Source: Anatilimnocola floriformis (lineage in GTDB: Bacteria > Planctomycetota > Planctomycetia > Pirellulales > Pirellulaceae). From it: a DNA stretch of 64,000 nt. Where the stretch lies: NCBI RefSeq assembly GCF_024256385.1, contig NZ_JAMLFW010000001.1:5022001-5086000 (forward strand). The letters are read 5' to 3'. Below are positions 41,235 through 50,273 of this stretch, in pieces. Each line of letters starts with the position of its first letter. Position 1 is the first letter of the stretch. The translations under genes were made by a program, and so were the position numbers. Under the pieces are notes generated by a model. That model was not told the origin of the DNA. It worked only from the letters and a program-made list of their open reading frames with translations, and did not search any database.

Positions 41235-42596
41235 ATGCTGACCATTTTAGGTACTGCTGATCGAGGCGCAAAAACCTGCGATCGTCAAAGCCGCCGCGAC
41301 TTTCTGAAGATCGGCGGTATGGTGATGGGCGGCTTGTCGTTGCCTCAACTGCTGGCAGCCGAAGCACAAGCGGGAATCGGCCGCAGCCACAAAGCTATTA
41401 TCAACGTCTTTCTGCCAGGTGGGCCGCCGCATCAAGATATGTGGGATCTGAAGCCCGACGCCCCGAGCGAAATTCGCGGCGAGTTTCAGCCCATTAGCAC
41501 CAAGGTCCCCGGCATCGAGATCGGCGAGATCTTTCCGAAGATCGCCGCCATTGCCGACAAGTGCATCTTCGTTCGCTCGGTGATCGGCGCCACCGGTGGC
41601 CACGACGCTTATCAATGCATGACAGGAAGGCCGCTCAATCCGGCACCGGCGGGAGGTTGGCCGGCGGCAGGCGCATGGATCAGCAAGCTCAAAGGGCCGG
41701 TGAATCAGAGCATTCCGCCGCACCTCAGCATGTGTTACAAGACTGATCACGGGCCCTGGGGCTACGACGGCGACGGCGGTTTCCTCGGCATCGCCCACAC
41801 ACCGTTCAAACTGGTCGGCGGCCGTGAAGAAACGAGCAAAACCGACAATATGGTCCTCAAGGGGATCACGCTCGATCGTCTGCAAGATCGCAATAATTTG
41901 CTCGCCTCGATTGATCATCTGAAACGCGATCTCGACACCAGCGGCAAGATGGCCGGGCTCGATACCTTCACGTCGCAAGCTGTCGGCATTCTCACTTCCT
42001 CGGCGCTCGCCGATGCGCTCGATATCACGAAAGAGTCGCCCGAAACCATCGAGAAGTATGGAGCTGGCGATAAGAAGTTCCGCGACGACGGTGCGCCGAA
42101 GCTGACCGAGAACTTCCTGATCGCACGGCGACTCGTCGAAGCCGGCGCGCGGGTTGTTTCGCTCAACTTCAGCCGCTGGGATCACCACGGACAGAATTTT
42201 CAAGCCATCAAGCAAGACGGCCCACTGCTCGATCGCGCCACGGCTGCCTTGATCACCGATTTGCACGAGCGCGGTCTAGATAAAGATGTCTCGGTCGTCG
42301 TCTGGGGCGAATTCGGCCGCACGCCGAAGATCAACCCACAAGCCGGACGCGACCACTGGCCACAAGTCAGCTGCGCCTTATTAGCGGGCGGCGGCATGCG
42401 AACCGGTCAAGTCATCGGCGCCACGAATCGTCTCGGCGAACACGCCACCGAACGGCCCGTGTCGTTCCAAGAAGTGTGGGCCACGCTCTATCAGAATTTG
42501 GGCCTCAACCTACGATCGGTTCGCGAGTTCGATCTGCGCGGCCGGCCGCAGTATCTGGTCGATCAGGGCGTCGAGCCCATGAAAGAAGTCGTTTAG
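41235..42596 (+). CDS. Tat-exported DUF1501 family protein
   Basis: A 453-residue protein with a twin-arginine signal (SRRDFLKIGGMVMGGLSLPQLL). The DUF1501 body has the family landmarks VFLPGGPPHQDMWD, IFVRSVIGATGGHDAYQCMTG, FSRWDHHGQNF, VVVWGEFGRTP and AGRDHWPQV. The alkaline-phosphatase-like metal ligands suggest a hydrolase but activity is unproven. These proteins usually follow a DUF1549/DUF1553 gene, which is missing here. The exported TPR-CHAT gene starts 72 bases downstream on the same strand, so the two may be co-transcribed. Confidence 0.92.
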   Translation: MLTILGTADRGAKTCDRQSRRDFLKIGGMVMGGLSLPQLLAAEAQAGIGRSHKAIINVFLPGGPPHQDMWDLKPDAPSEIRGEFQPISTKVPGIEIGEIFPKIAAIADKCIFVRSVIGATGGHDAYQCMTGRPLNPAPAGGWPAAGAWISKLKGPVNQSIPPHLSMCYKTDHGPWGYDGDGGFLGIAHTPFKLVGGREETSKTDNMVLKGITLDRLQDRNNLLASIDHLKRDLDTSGKMAGLDTFTSQAVGILTSSALADALDITKESPETIEKYGAGDKKFRDDGAPKLTENFLIARRLVEAGARVVSLNFSRWDHHGQNFQAIKQDGPLLDRATAALITDLHERGLDKDVSVVVWGEFGRTPKINPQAGRDHWPQVSCALLAGGGMRTGQVIGATNRLGEHATERPVSFQEVWATLYQNLGLNLRSVREFDLRGRPQYLVDQGVEPMKEVV

Positions 42597-42667
42597 CTGT
42601 CACAGCGCATCGATTGCCTGGTACTGAGTTAGTAGAATTAGCGCTAACTTCGTCCGAGGGCTTCTTC

Positions 42668-45604
42668 ATGCGTTGCCGACACATCTGCAGCTTGTTGATC
42701 GCGCTGGCATTTCTCACGATGTCGCTGCGCCCCACGCGAGCTCAAGAAGAGCTTGATGCGGAGACCTACAACAGCATTCTCAGGGCCGTGCAAGTCGCCA
42801 ACGACAACGGCCGCTATAAGGAAGCCGAGCGCTACGCGCGTCAAATCAAGGCCAACGACGAGCGGTATGACCCGCAGAATTTTATCTGGAGGCTCCTGCT
42901 CGGCCTGTCAATCAAGAATCAAAGCCGCTTCGAAGAAAGCAGGCCGCTGCTGGAATCGTACGTAGAGCTGTGCAAAAAGACGTACGGCGATGAGATCCGC
43001 ACGGTAGAAGGCCTGACGACGCTCGGCGGCTTGTATGTGGAATTGGACTTGCTCGACAAGGCCACGGCGGTGCTGGAAGAAGGGTTGAAGATGGGCGTGC
43101 GCACGCTCGGCCCCGACGACGATCTGACACTCGCTGCGCAGGGCAACCTGGCACTCGTGTATCAGAGCAGCGGTGACTGGACGCGCGCGGTGCCGATGTA
43201 TCGCGACATCATAAACCGGCAGCATCGGCTCAACCGGCGGGAGCTGATGCGATTGAATCCAATCTGCAATTTGGTGTTGCTGTATCAATCTCAAGGACGC
43301 TTTGACCTGGCCGAATCGCTGACCCACTACGGCCTGGGACTCGCCAAATCGTTTGGCTTGCCCACCAAGCATCCGAAGGTCATCACGCTGCTTGAACGCT
43401 TGGCCTTGAGTTACCAAAAACAGCATCGCCTGACCGAAGCCTTGTCGATACTGAAGCAGGCGCTGCAAGCCGCCGAAGGGACACTGGACGCCAACTCTGC
43501 CGAGATCGGCTCGCTGTGCCACAACCTCTCCGCGTGCTACTCGGAACTTGGTGACCGCGAAAAGTCGAGACCATTCAGTGAGCGGTCGATCGCAATCCAC
43601 ATTGCCGTATTCGGCGCCGACCATCCGCGGCTGTGTGCTCAGTACGGCGCGCTGGGATGGGACCTGATCAATGACGAAAAATATGCCGAAGCCGAAACGG
43701 TGCTGCGGCGCGGCTTGGAAATCGCCGACCGCGTGACCGGCGTGAACGCGGAAGCTTCGAGTGCGTTGCGAACGATACTGGGGAACGCTCTCTTTCTGCA
43801 AGGAAAGCTCGACGACGCGGACAAGCTGTTGCAGCAGGCCGTACGGGACTTGGAAGCCCTCGGCAGCGATCAGAATCGGCGTCATGATGCGCTGCGTTTG
43901 CAAGCTCAAGTGCAGCACGAGCGCGGCGACAAACCTGGCGCTATCCGGCTGCTGCAAAAGGCGATTGAAGTGGCCGATGCGTCGCGAGTGTCAACGAGCG
44001 GCGGCGAATTTGAGCGGGCCTCGTACTATTCCAAGTTCAACTATTCCCACGAACTGCTCGCCGCCTGGCAAGCCGAGCTCGGCGAAACCGCGGCCGTCTT
44101 TGCCGCATTCGAACAGGCTCGCGCCAGGACCTTTCTGGAATCGATGAATCAAGCGGGAATCGATCTGTGGGCAGGCCTCTCGGTGGAAGCAAAAGCCCGC
44201 GGCCAAGAGCAACAAATCAAGCTGACCAGCCGAGTTTCGCAGCTGAATACGCAGTGGCTGGAGCTTCCTGTGCCCAGCCCACGCGAAGATGCTGCCGTGG
44301 ACCAGCAGCGCCGGCAACTCGCGCGTGATTTACTGATCGCGAAGGATTCGCTCTATGAATTCGAACGCAATCTGCGGAACTCCAGCCAGGCCTATCGTCA
44401 ACTCATCGCCACGCAACCCAAGGTGTTCGAACTGTCCGCAGTGCAGCAACGTCTGGTGGGTGAGAAGACGCTGCTGCTGAGTTACTTTGTCGGTTACTAC
44501 AACAGCTATCTGCTGGCGATTTCGCCGACATCCGCCCAGTTGCACGAGTTAGTGGTCTCTGAGCGAGATGCAGCGACTCTCGGGCTGATTGCTGGACCGC
44601 TGACACGGGAAGATCTGCAAAAAGTTTTGCTCGGCGACGGGAAAACGGGCGTGCTGCAACGCCTAGCAAGCAAAGAGCCGCTGGGCGATGCCGAGGCCAA
44701 ATTGCACGGGCTGTGGAATGCGTTGCTGCCGGAACAGCTGCGCGGCGAAGTTACCGGCGGTAAGCTCGAGAAGCTGATCGTTGTTCCGGATGGCCCGCTG
44801 TCGCTCCTACCGCTGGAAGCGTTGATTGTCGAACGCTCGCCCACGGTCTATTTGCTCGATGTCGCACCGCCGATCGAGTACACGCCCTCCGCAGCTGTCC
44901 TCATGACATTAACCGAACGCCCGGCAGTTGCCACCCAGAAGGAGCCAGTGCTCACGCTCGGCAATCCACTCTACAACCGCGGCGATAAGACGCGCAGCAC
45001 GCACACGCCGCTGCCATTCACTGGCACGGAATCGCGCTGGGTGGCCGAAACATACCGCAAAGCCAACGCGCCAGCGGTGCAGTTCCAGGGAGCAACGGCT
45101 ACTGAAGCCAACATCCGTGCAAACATTTCCGGCCGTGAGATTATCCACTTGGCCTGTCATGGGTCGAGTGACAATACGTACGGCAATTTCTTCGGCTCGC
45201 TGTCGGTGGCTCCCGGCCAGAAAGTTGGCGATCCTCAGGACGATGGCGAGCTGACTTTGGCGGAGATTAACTCGCTCGATTTGAAGGGATGCGAGCTAGC
45301 AATCTTGAGTGCTTGCTTAACCAACCACGGCCCCCAGCAACAAGGCGAAGGCGTGTGGGCCCTGTCGCGCGGGTTTCTGGTCGCGGGTGCTCGGCGAGTG
45401 GTGGCCAGCGATTGGATCGTTGACGATGCCGCAGCCGGCAGCCTGATCAGTATCTTTTGCAGTCGCCTAGCGCAGGATCGGCAAGCAAAAAAGACAGCCG
45501 ACTATTCCCAGGCGCTCCGCGACGCCAAGCGCTGGACACGCAATCAAGAGAAGTGGCAGCAACCGTATTACTGGGCGCCGTTCGTGTTCGTGGGACCGAA
45601 GTAG
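42668..45604 (+). CDS. exported TPR-CHAT domain protein (caspase-like peptidase)
   Basis: A 978-residue protein. Residues 1-24 form a signal peptide (CSLLIALAFLTMSLRPTRA). Residues ~30-490 are tetratricopeptide repeats (repeated A/L/Y-rich helices such as YAEAETVLRRGLEIADRV and LDDADKLLQQAVRDLEAL). Residues ~640-975 are a CHAT peptidase domain: catalytic His831 in IIHLACHGSS and Cys883 in AILSACLTNHG, with GVWALSRGFLVAGARRVV after. CHAT is a clan CD, caspase-like peptidase. ATG 42668 has GAGGG upstream; the frame runs to 42476 inside DUF1501. Most characterised TPR-CHAT proteins are cytosolic; this one should be exported. Substrate unknown. Confidence 0.9.
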   Translation: MRCRHICSLLIALAFLTMSLRPTRAQEELDAETYNSILRAVQVANDNGRYKEAERYARQIKANDERYDPQNFIWRLLLGLSIKNQSRFEESRPLLESYVELCKKTYGDEIRTVEGLTTLGGLYVELDLLDKATAVLEEGLKMGVRTLGPDDDLTLAAQGNLALVYQSSGDWTRAVPMYRDIINRQHRLNRRELMRLNPICNLVLLYQSQGRFDLAESLTHYGLGLAKSFGLPTKHPKVITLLERLALSYQKQHRLTEALSILKQALQAAEGTLDANSAEIGSLCHNLSACYSELGDREKSRPFSERSIAIHIAVFGADHPRLCAQYGALGWDLINDEKYAEAETVLRRGLEIADRVTGVNAEASSALRTILGNALFLQGKLDDADKLLQQAVRDLEALGSDQNRRHDALRLQAQVQHERGDKPGAIRLLQKAIEVADASRVSTSGGEFERASYYSKFNYSHELLAAWQAELGETAAVFAAFEQARARTFLESMNQAGIDLWAGLSVEAKARGQEQQIKLTSRVSQLNTQWLELPVPSPREDAAVDQQRRQLARDLLIAKDSLYEFERNLRNSSQAYRQLIATQPKVFELSAVQQRLVGEKTLLLSYFVGYYNSYLLAISPTSAQLHELVVSERDAATLGLIAGPLTREDLQKVLLGDGKTGVLQRLASKEPLGDAEAKLHGLWNALLPEQLRGEVTGGKLEKLIVVPDGPLSLLPLEALIVERSPTVYLLDVAPPIEYTPSAAVLMTLTERPAVATQKEPVLTLGNPLYNRGDKTRSTHTPLPFTGTESRWVAETYRKANAPAVQFQGATATEANIRANISGREIIHLACHGSSDNTYGNFFGSLSVAPGQKVGDPQDDGELTLAEINSLDLKGCELAILSACLTNHGPQQQGEGVWALSRGFLVAGARRVVASDWIVDDAAAGSLISIFCSRLAQDRQAKKTADYSQALRDAKRWTRNQEKWQQPYYWAPFVFVGPK

Positions 45605-46052
45605 CTTCCCAACGAATTCTTACCGGTGAGGCTTGTTGCGTGACAATGGATTGCCATTGGCGATCTCTAAGACAGGCGATCTCCATTACTCTGCGCTCCG
45701 CGAGCGAGAAGAGTTTGCTTGTGAATGCTCAGCAGCACAGCGACGCTAGCTCTCCATTTCGACGAACCACGTAGTTCACACAATCTGGGCTATTCTCGGC
45801 CCAACTGCCTTCGAAGATTCCCACACGAATTTTCCATTTAGTCAAAGTTTGACGATTACGTCGTCGATAACAACCGCAACGATCCCCACAGTTGGGCGTG
45901 CGCGTTGCGCTCGTCTGATCAGGGCGTCGCTCAGGGGGGCCTGAGTACATCAATTTTGCCAGCACGTGCGATCGCGCGCTGCTGTCACGGCCTACTTGAA
46001 CGGACGCACTGCTGGCACCTGCCGGCAGCAACAACTGAGGAATGGGGACGCG
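45605..46052. other. 448-bp intergenic region before the TolC-like gene
   Basis: No gene is seen. The region has GTCAAAGTTTGAC, a perfect odd palindrome, at 45841-45853, a candidate operator. The last ~150 bases before ATG 46053 can be read in frame with the downstream gene but look non-coding. Two short AT-rich stretches at 45825-45880 could hold the promoter. Confidence 0.5.
45841..45853. promoter_or_regulatory. palindromic candidate operator GTCAAAGTTTGAC
   Basis: Perfect dyad GTCAAA-G-TTTGAC in an AT-rich stretch about 200 bases upstream of the TolC-like gene, preceded by TTTCCATTTA. Its position and symmetry fit a transcription factor site for that gene; the WYL-domain regulator encoded directly after it is a possible binder, by context only. 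Confidence 0.35.
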
Positions 46053-48440
46053 ATGACCCGCCGCATTCAAACCTGGCAGACTCGATACGGGCGTTGGTTG
46101 CTCGTGGCTGTGATGAGCCTCGCTGGCTGTCACCCCACGCAGCCCTTCTACCTGCACGAAGATGGCGACTTGTCGCACTATCTCAACAAAGCCACGCAGC
46201 AGGAGACGCCTGATCTCAATCAGCCGCCGCTGCCCGAGGCCGCGCTGTCGCACGCGCCGCTCACGCTGAGCAATCCCGAATTCAAAGAGATTTGGGAGAT
46301 CTCGCTGGAAGAGGTCGTGTCGATCGCCCTCGGCAACACCAAGCTGGTCCGCGGTGGTCAGCCGGCTCGCTTGCAGAACGGCACGCTCTTCGCCGGTACG
46401 CAAGAAGGCAACTTGTTGCAGCTCGGCAGCCGATCGTTCGCGTCGATCTACAGCCCAGCCATTCAAGGCTCGAACCCTGGCTTTCAAAACGATGGAGCCA
46501 CGGTCGACGGCGGTGTGAATAACTCGCAGTTGGGTGAAGAAGCCGCCCTGTCGGCCTTCGATGCTCAGTTCAGCATGGTCGGCAACGGCCCTGGTGGTCA
46601 GAACGCGTTCCTCAACTACACCGACCGCCCGCGTAATATTGCCACGAACAACCCGACGTTCCCCTTCATTACGAAGACCGTTGACGGCGGCATCACGACT
46701 GCCATCAGCAAGCAATCGGCCGAAGGTACGACGTATACCGTCCGCAACAACACCGGTTACAACCGCGGTTTTAGCTTCGGCCAAAACGTGCAACCCCTCA
46801 TCAGCACGTGGAATACCACGATGGAAATGGAAGCTCGCCATCCGCTGCTTCGCGGTCGCGGCACGCTGGTGAATCGCATGCCGGTCGTCATTGCCCGCAT
46901 CGGCAACGACATCGAAATCATGAACCTGCAGGGTCAGCTGCTCGACATGCTGAACAACATCGAAATCCGCTACTGGGATCTCTATCTCGCCTACCGCAAC
47001 TTGGAAACCGCCAAGGTGGGCCGAGACAGTGCTCTCATCACCTGGCGTAACGTTTACACCCGCTTCCGCGGTGGCCGTGACGACGAACAGAAAGAAGCTC
47101 AATCGCGGGAACAATATTACGCCTTCCGGGCGCAAGTCGAAACCGCGCTCCGCGAACTCTACAACAACGAAAACGAACTCCGCTTGCTCATGGGTATCTC
47201 GGCTGCCGACGGTCGGTTGATTCGGCCGAAGGATGACCCGAACCTGGCTCGCGTCACGTTCGATTGGTCCGAAATCATGGCCGAAGCGATCGCTCGCCGC
47301 CCCGAGCTCATCAGCAAGCGGTGGGAAATCAAGCAACGCGAAATGGAAATGATTCTGGCTCGCAATCGCTTGCTGCCGCAGCTCGATGTTGGTGCTGTGT
47401 ACCGCTGGGTCGGCTTCGGCGATGACTTGATCAATGCCGACCGCAACGGCTTGAACTTCCCGGCCAAGGGTTCGACCGCTTGGGATGAACTGACCGAAGG
47501 CAACTACCAGGAATGGGGTGCGTTCTTCAGCATGACCATGCCGATCGGTTTCCGCCGCGAACTCGCCGGTGTGCGTCACGCTCAGCTGCGTCTCGCTCGC
47601 GAAAAGGCCGCCCTGGAAGACATGGAACTCGATGTGAACGTCGGCCTGGCCAAGGCTGTGCGTAACCTCGACGCCAACTACCAGCTCGCCCAAACGAACG
47701 CCAACCGCTGGGTTGCCGCTCAAACGGAAGTGGGTGTTGTCGAAAGCCAATACGAACTCGGTACCGTGACCCTCGACATCCTGCTCGAAGCTCAACGTCG
47801 CCGGGCTCAAGCTCAGAACGCCTTCTGGGTGGCCGTTGCTGAATACAACAAGTCGATCTCCGACCTGCACACGCGGAAGGGTTCGATCCTCGAGTACAAC
47901 AGCATCTGCCTCGAAGAAGGTCCTTGGCCAGAAAAGGCTTACTTCGACGCTCTGCAGCGTGCTCGCGAACGTGACGCCGGTATCTACTTCAACTACGGTT
48001 GGACGCGACCCGAAGTCATCAGCCGCGGTGCCATGCCGCAGACCGGCTTCCACTCGGCCCCGGCCGTCGATGGTATGCCGAGCGAAATCTCGCTCGAATC
48101 GATCGAACGCCCCGCTGGTACGCCTGACGATGCTCCGATGTCGATCGATCCCTCGCCGGCTCCTGCCGATCCGATGCCGAACGTGGAACCGGCCCCGATG
48201 CCGGCTCCTGGTCGAGCCCGGATGACGCCTGAGTTCGGCACGTCGAGCTCGACCAGCAACGGCACGATTGGCACGGGAGTGGCTAACAACGGCAATCCGC
48301 TGCGAGGCGGTGGTGGTGCCTCACCGGCCCTGCGTCGCGAAGCTCTCGTGACGCGGTCGTCGGGCAGCACGTCGCCAAACGCTCGTACGGATGCTAAGGT
48401 AACTCCTGCGGCCTACTCCGAAACCGCAACTGCTCCTTAG
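46053..48440 (+). CDS. TolC family outer-membrane lipoprotein
   Basis: A 795-residue outer-membrane efflux protein. It has a lipobox (LVAVMSLAGC, Cys26), an N-terminal extension of ~80 residues, then the alpha-barrel/beta-barrel repeats of the OEP family (WDLYLAYRNLETAKVGRDSAL and QANRWVAAQTEVGV-type helices; FFSMTMPIGFRRE for the barrel), and a ~130-residue Pro/Ser/Gly-rich tail. It would form the outer channel of a tripartite exporter; no inner pump or adaptor is encoded next to it. Its codon use (many GGT, CGT and GCT) looks like that of a highly expressed gene and differs from neighbours. The regulator gene starts on the last base of its stop codon. Confidence 0.9.
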   Translation: MTRRIQTWQTRYGRWLLVAVMSLAGCHPTQPFYLHEDGDLSHYLNKATQQETPDLNQPPLPEAALSHAPLTLSNPEFKEIWEISLEEVVSIALGNTKLVRGGQPARLQNGTLFAGTQEGNLLQLGSRSFASIYSPAIQGSNPGFQNDGATVDGGVNNSQLGEEAALSAFDAQFSMVGNGPGGQNAFLNYTDRPRNIATNNPTFPFITKTVDGGITTAISKQSAEGTTYTVRNNTGYNRGFSFGQNVQPLISTWNTTMEMEARHPLLRGRGTLVNRMPVVIARIGNDIEIMNLQGQLLDMLNNIEIRYWDLYLAYRNLETAKVGRDSALITWRNVYTRFRGGRDDEQKEAQSREQYYAFRAQVETALRELYNNENELRLLMGISAADGRLIRPKDDPNLARVTFDWSEIMAEAIARRPELISKRWEIKQREMEMILARNRLLPQLDVGAVYRWVGFGDDLINADRNGLNFPAKGSTAWDELTEGNYQEWGAFFSMTMPIGFRRELAGVRHAQLRLAREKAALEDMELDVNVGLAKAVRNLDANYQLAQTNANRWVAAQTEVGVVESQYELGTVTLDILLEAQRRRAQAQNAFWVAVAEYNKSISDLHTRKGSILEYNSICLEEGPWPEKAYFDALQRARERDAGIYFNYGWTRPEVISRGAMPQTGFHSAPAVDGMPSEISLESIERPAGTPDDAPMSIDPSPAPADPMPNVEPAPMPAPGRARMTPEFGTSSSTSNGTIGTGVANNGNPLRGGGGASPALRREALVTRSSGSTSPNARTDAKVTPAAYSETATAP

Positions 48441-49456
48441 TGATCGTACCTGCATCGTCGAATTGTTCTGTGGTTAAGACTCCGTCCCTGCCGCGAATCC
48501 GCCGAGTTGTCAAACTGCTCGGCATGATGCAGGGGGGACAGATTTATAACGTGCAGGAACTGGCAGACCTCTGCAAAGTTACCCGCCGCACCATCTTCCG
48601 CGATCTGGAAGTGCTCCGCGAAGCCGATGTCCCGCTCCTCTACAACGAAGAGCGGGGCGGCTATCAGATTCCCGGGCACTACTTTCTGCCGCCGACGCAG
48701 TTCACGGCCGAGGAAGCCTTCGCCCTGCTCGTCCTTTGTCGCCAACTGGGCGATAAGCGGATGATTCCGTTCTACACGGCCGCACAATCAGCGGCCGACA
48801 AGCTTTCGAACAACTTGCCCGAACGGCTGGTGGAATATGTCCGTAGCGTCTCGAGCGCGATTCGCATTCGCCTCGACGCCACGAACACGCTCACAGGACA
48901 AGAGCGTGTCTACGAGCAACTGTTGAATGCCATTTCACAGCGCTGCTGCGTGCGGATTCGCTACGAAAGCTTGCACGAACAGCGGCACATTCAAACCAAG
49001 CTCCATCCTTACCGGCTGCTGTTTCATCAACACACTTGGTATGTCGTGGGTCGATCATCGCTGCATCGCGAAGTGCGCACGTTCAACGTCGGCCGCATCA
49101 AAAAGATCCTGGTGCTGGAAGATCCCATCCGCATGCCGCGGAACTTCCGTATCGAGAACTATCTAAAAAACGCTTGGCGACTCATTCCCGAGGCCGGCGG
49201 CGATCGCGACGTGCGGATTCGCTTCTCGCCCAGGGTTGCGCAGAATGTCGCCGAAGTCAGCTGGCACAAAACGCAGCACACCAAATGGCTCGACGACGGC
49301 TCGCTCGAGTTTGCCGTAACAGTCACCGGCTTGCAGGAAATCAGCTGGTGGATCATGGGCTACGGCGATCAGGCCGAAGTGCTGGAACCGGCTGACCTGC
49401 GCGAGATGATTTGCGGACGAGCGCGGAAGATGCTCGAAGTGTACCAGCCGAAATAG
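48440..49456 (+). CDS. WYL-domain transcriptional regulator (YafY type)
   Basis: A 338-residue cytoplasmic regulator: N-terminal helix-turn-helix (IYNVQELADLCKVTRRTIFRDLEVLREADVPL), then a WYL domain (residues ~165-255) with RIRYESLHEQRHIQTKLHPYRLLFHQHTWYVVGR, and a WCX-like C-terminal domain. WYL domains sense nucleic acid or nucleotide ligands in several families. GTG 48440 overlaps the preceding stop (TAGTG), suggesting coupling; GTG 48470 is an alternative. It may control the TolC-like gene or an unlinked target. Confidence 0.9.
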   Translation: MIVPASSNCSVVKTPSLPRIRRVVKLLGMMQGGQIYNVQELADLCKVTRRTIFRDLEVLREADVPLLYNEERGGYQIPGHYFLPPTQFTAEEAFALLVLCRQLGDKRMIPFYTAAQSAADKLSNNLPERLVEYVRSVSSAIRIRLDATNTLTGQERVYEQLLNAISQRCCVRIRYESLHEQRHIQTKLHPYRLLFHQHTWYVVGRSSLHREVRTFNVGRIKKILVLEDPIRMPRNFRIENYLKNAWRLIPEAGGDRDVRIRFSPRVAQNVAEVSWHKTQHTKWLDDGSLEFAVTVTGLQEISWWIMGYGDQAEVLEPADLREMICGRARKMLEVYQPK

Positions 49457-49472
49457 TTCGCAGCCGCGGCAA

Positions 49473-49952
49473 TCAGGTCCTGAATTTAGCCGCCAATTCA
49501 GCAATCGTCGCGCGCTCCGGCGCCGTAATCAGCGCTGGCTCGCCAGCGAACGGCCTGTGCAGCGCCAGCGAAATCTCATTTTGCCGCATGACGTTCGGCC
49601 AGAGCGATTTAGCAACCTTCTCCAAGCGGAAACCAGGTGGCAAATGCTTCTGGCTGTGAATTAAGTTGACTCCATAGCGAAACGTAGTGCGCGTGTGCTG
49701 CAGGAATTCTACGACCGGCAACGAGACATCGAGCTCGAGTCGATAGACCGAGCATTTCAGATCGGTCGCTGGTTTTGACAGCAGCAGCTCGCTGACGATC
49801 GACTCCAATCGATCGGCCAGTTCCACGTGCACTCCTTCGATCCAGACGTAGCCACTGGGCGGAAGCACGTCGCGCCAGCGACCATCTTCGAAAGGCGGCA
49901 GGATGGTGCTGAATAGGCCGTCGCGTTCCTGGATGGTGCAGTATTCGTACAT
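49473..49952 (-). CDS. hypothetical protein
   Basis: A 159-residue soluble protein starting MYEYCTIQERDGLFSTILPP; an alternative GTG is at 49982. Features: Trp/Phe/Tyr-rich N-terminal half, YRLELDVSLPVVEFLQHTRTTFRYG in the middle, and a C-terminal SLALHRPFAGEPALITAPERATI. No catalytic motif, no signal. Not recognised. It ends 16 bases from the convergent WYL gene and is divergent from the RTX gene. Confidence 0.6.
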   Translation of the reverse strand: MYEYCTIQERDGLFSTILPPFEDGRWRDVLPPSGYVWIEGVHVELADRLESIVSELLLSKPATDLKCSVYRLELDVSLPVVEFLQHTRTTFRYGVNLIHSQKHLPPGFRLEKVAKSLWPNVMRQNEISLALHRPFAGEPALITAPERATIAELAAKFRT

Positions 49953-50273
49953 GAGTGCAGTGTAAGCGGCGGCAGACGTCACGACTCATCTGTGATGGCA
50001 AACCGCACTCTTCGCAGCAGCCCACAACTGCCCAAATTCCGCACTGTCTCGCTCACGCGACGCACTAAATCAAGCTCCTGCGTCAGCCCGTCGTACTTGC
50101 ACTATTCGCTCTTTAGTAATTTCCATTCTTCTGGCATACTCCCCGCGCTTATCGAAATTTCGCGGCCGCTCGATGCCGATAATCAGCCCTGCCGAAGTCA
50201 TCGGGCCGCGAACAACGCTGCATTCGCAGTCACAACTTGTCTGGTTGGTCTTCTCTACAGTACGAGGCATGTC
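49953..50273. other. 320-bp gap upstream of the RTX gene
   Basis: No gene is supported. The frame of the downstream gene stays open here from 49992 but has no motif or start signal until ATG 50274. The 50090-50170 part is AT-rich and probably contains the RTX gene's promoter; I could not assign -35 and -10 boxes reliably. Confidence 0.45.

Noticed and set aside
42476-42667. upstream extension of the TPR-CHAT frame
   Set aside because: It overlaps the end of the DUF1501 gene and lacks similarity; ATG 42668 begins a proper signal peptide.
45729-48053. 774-codon open frame on the minus strand
   Set aside because: It lies fully antisense to the TolC-like gene, whose lipobox and OEP repeats are clear. 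Its product is an Arg/Val/Glu/His-rich sequence without domains, as expected for a shadow frame in GC-rich DNA.
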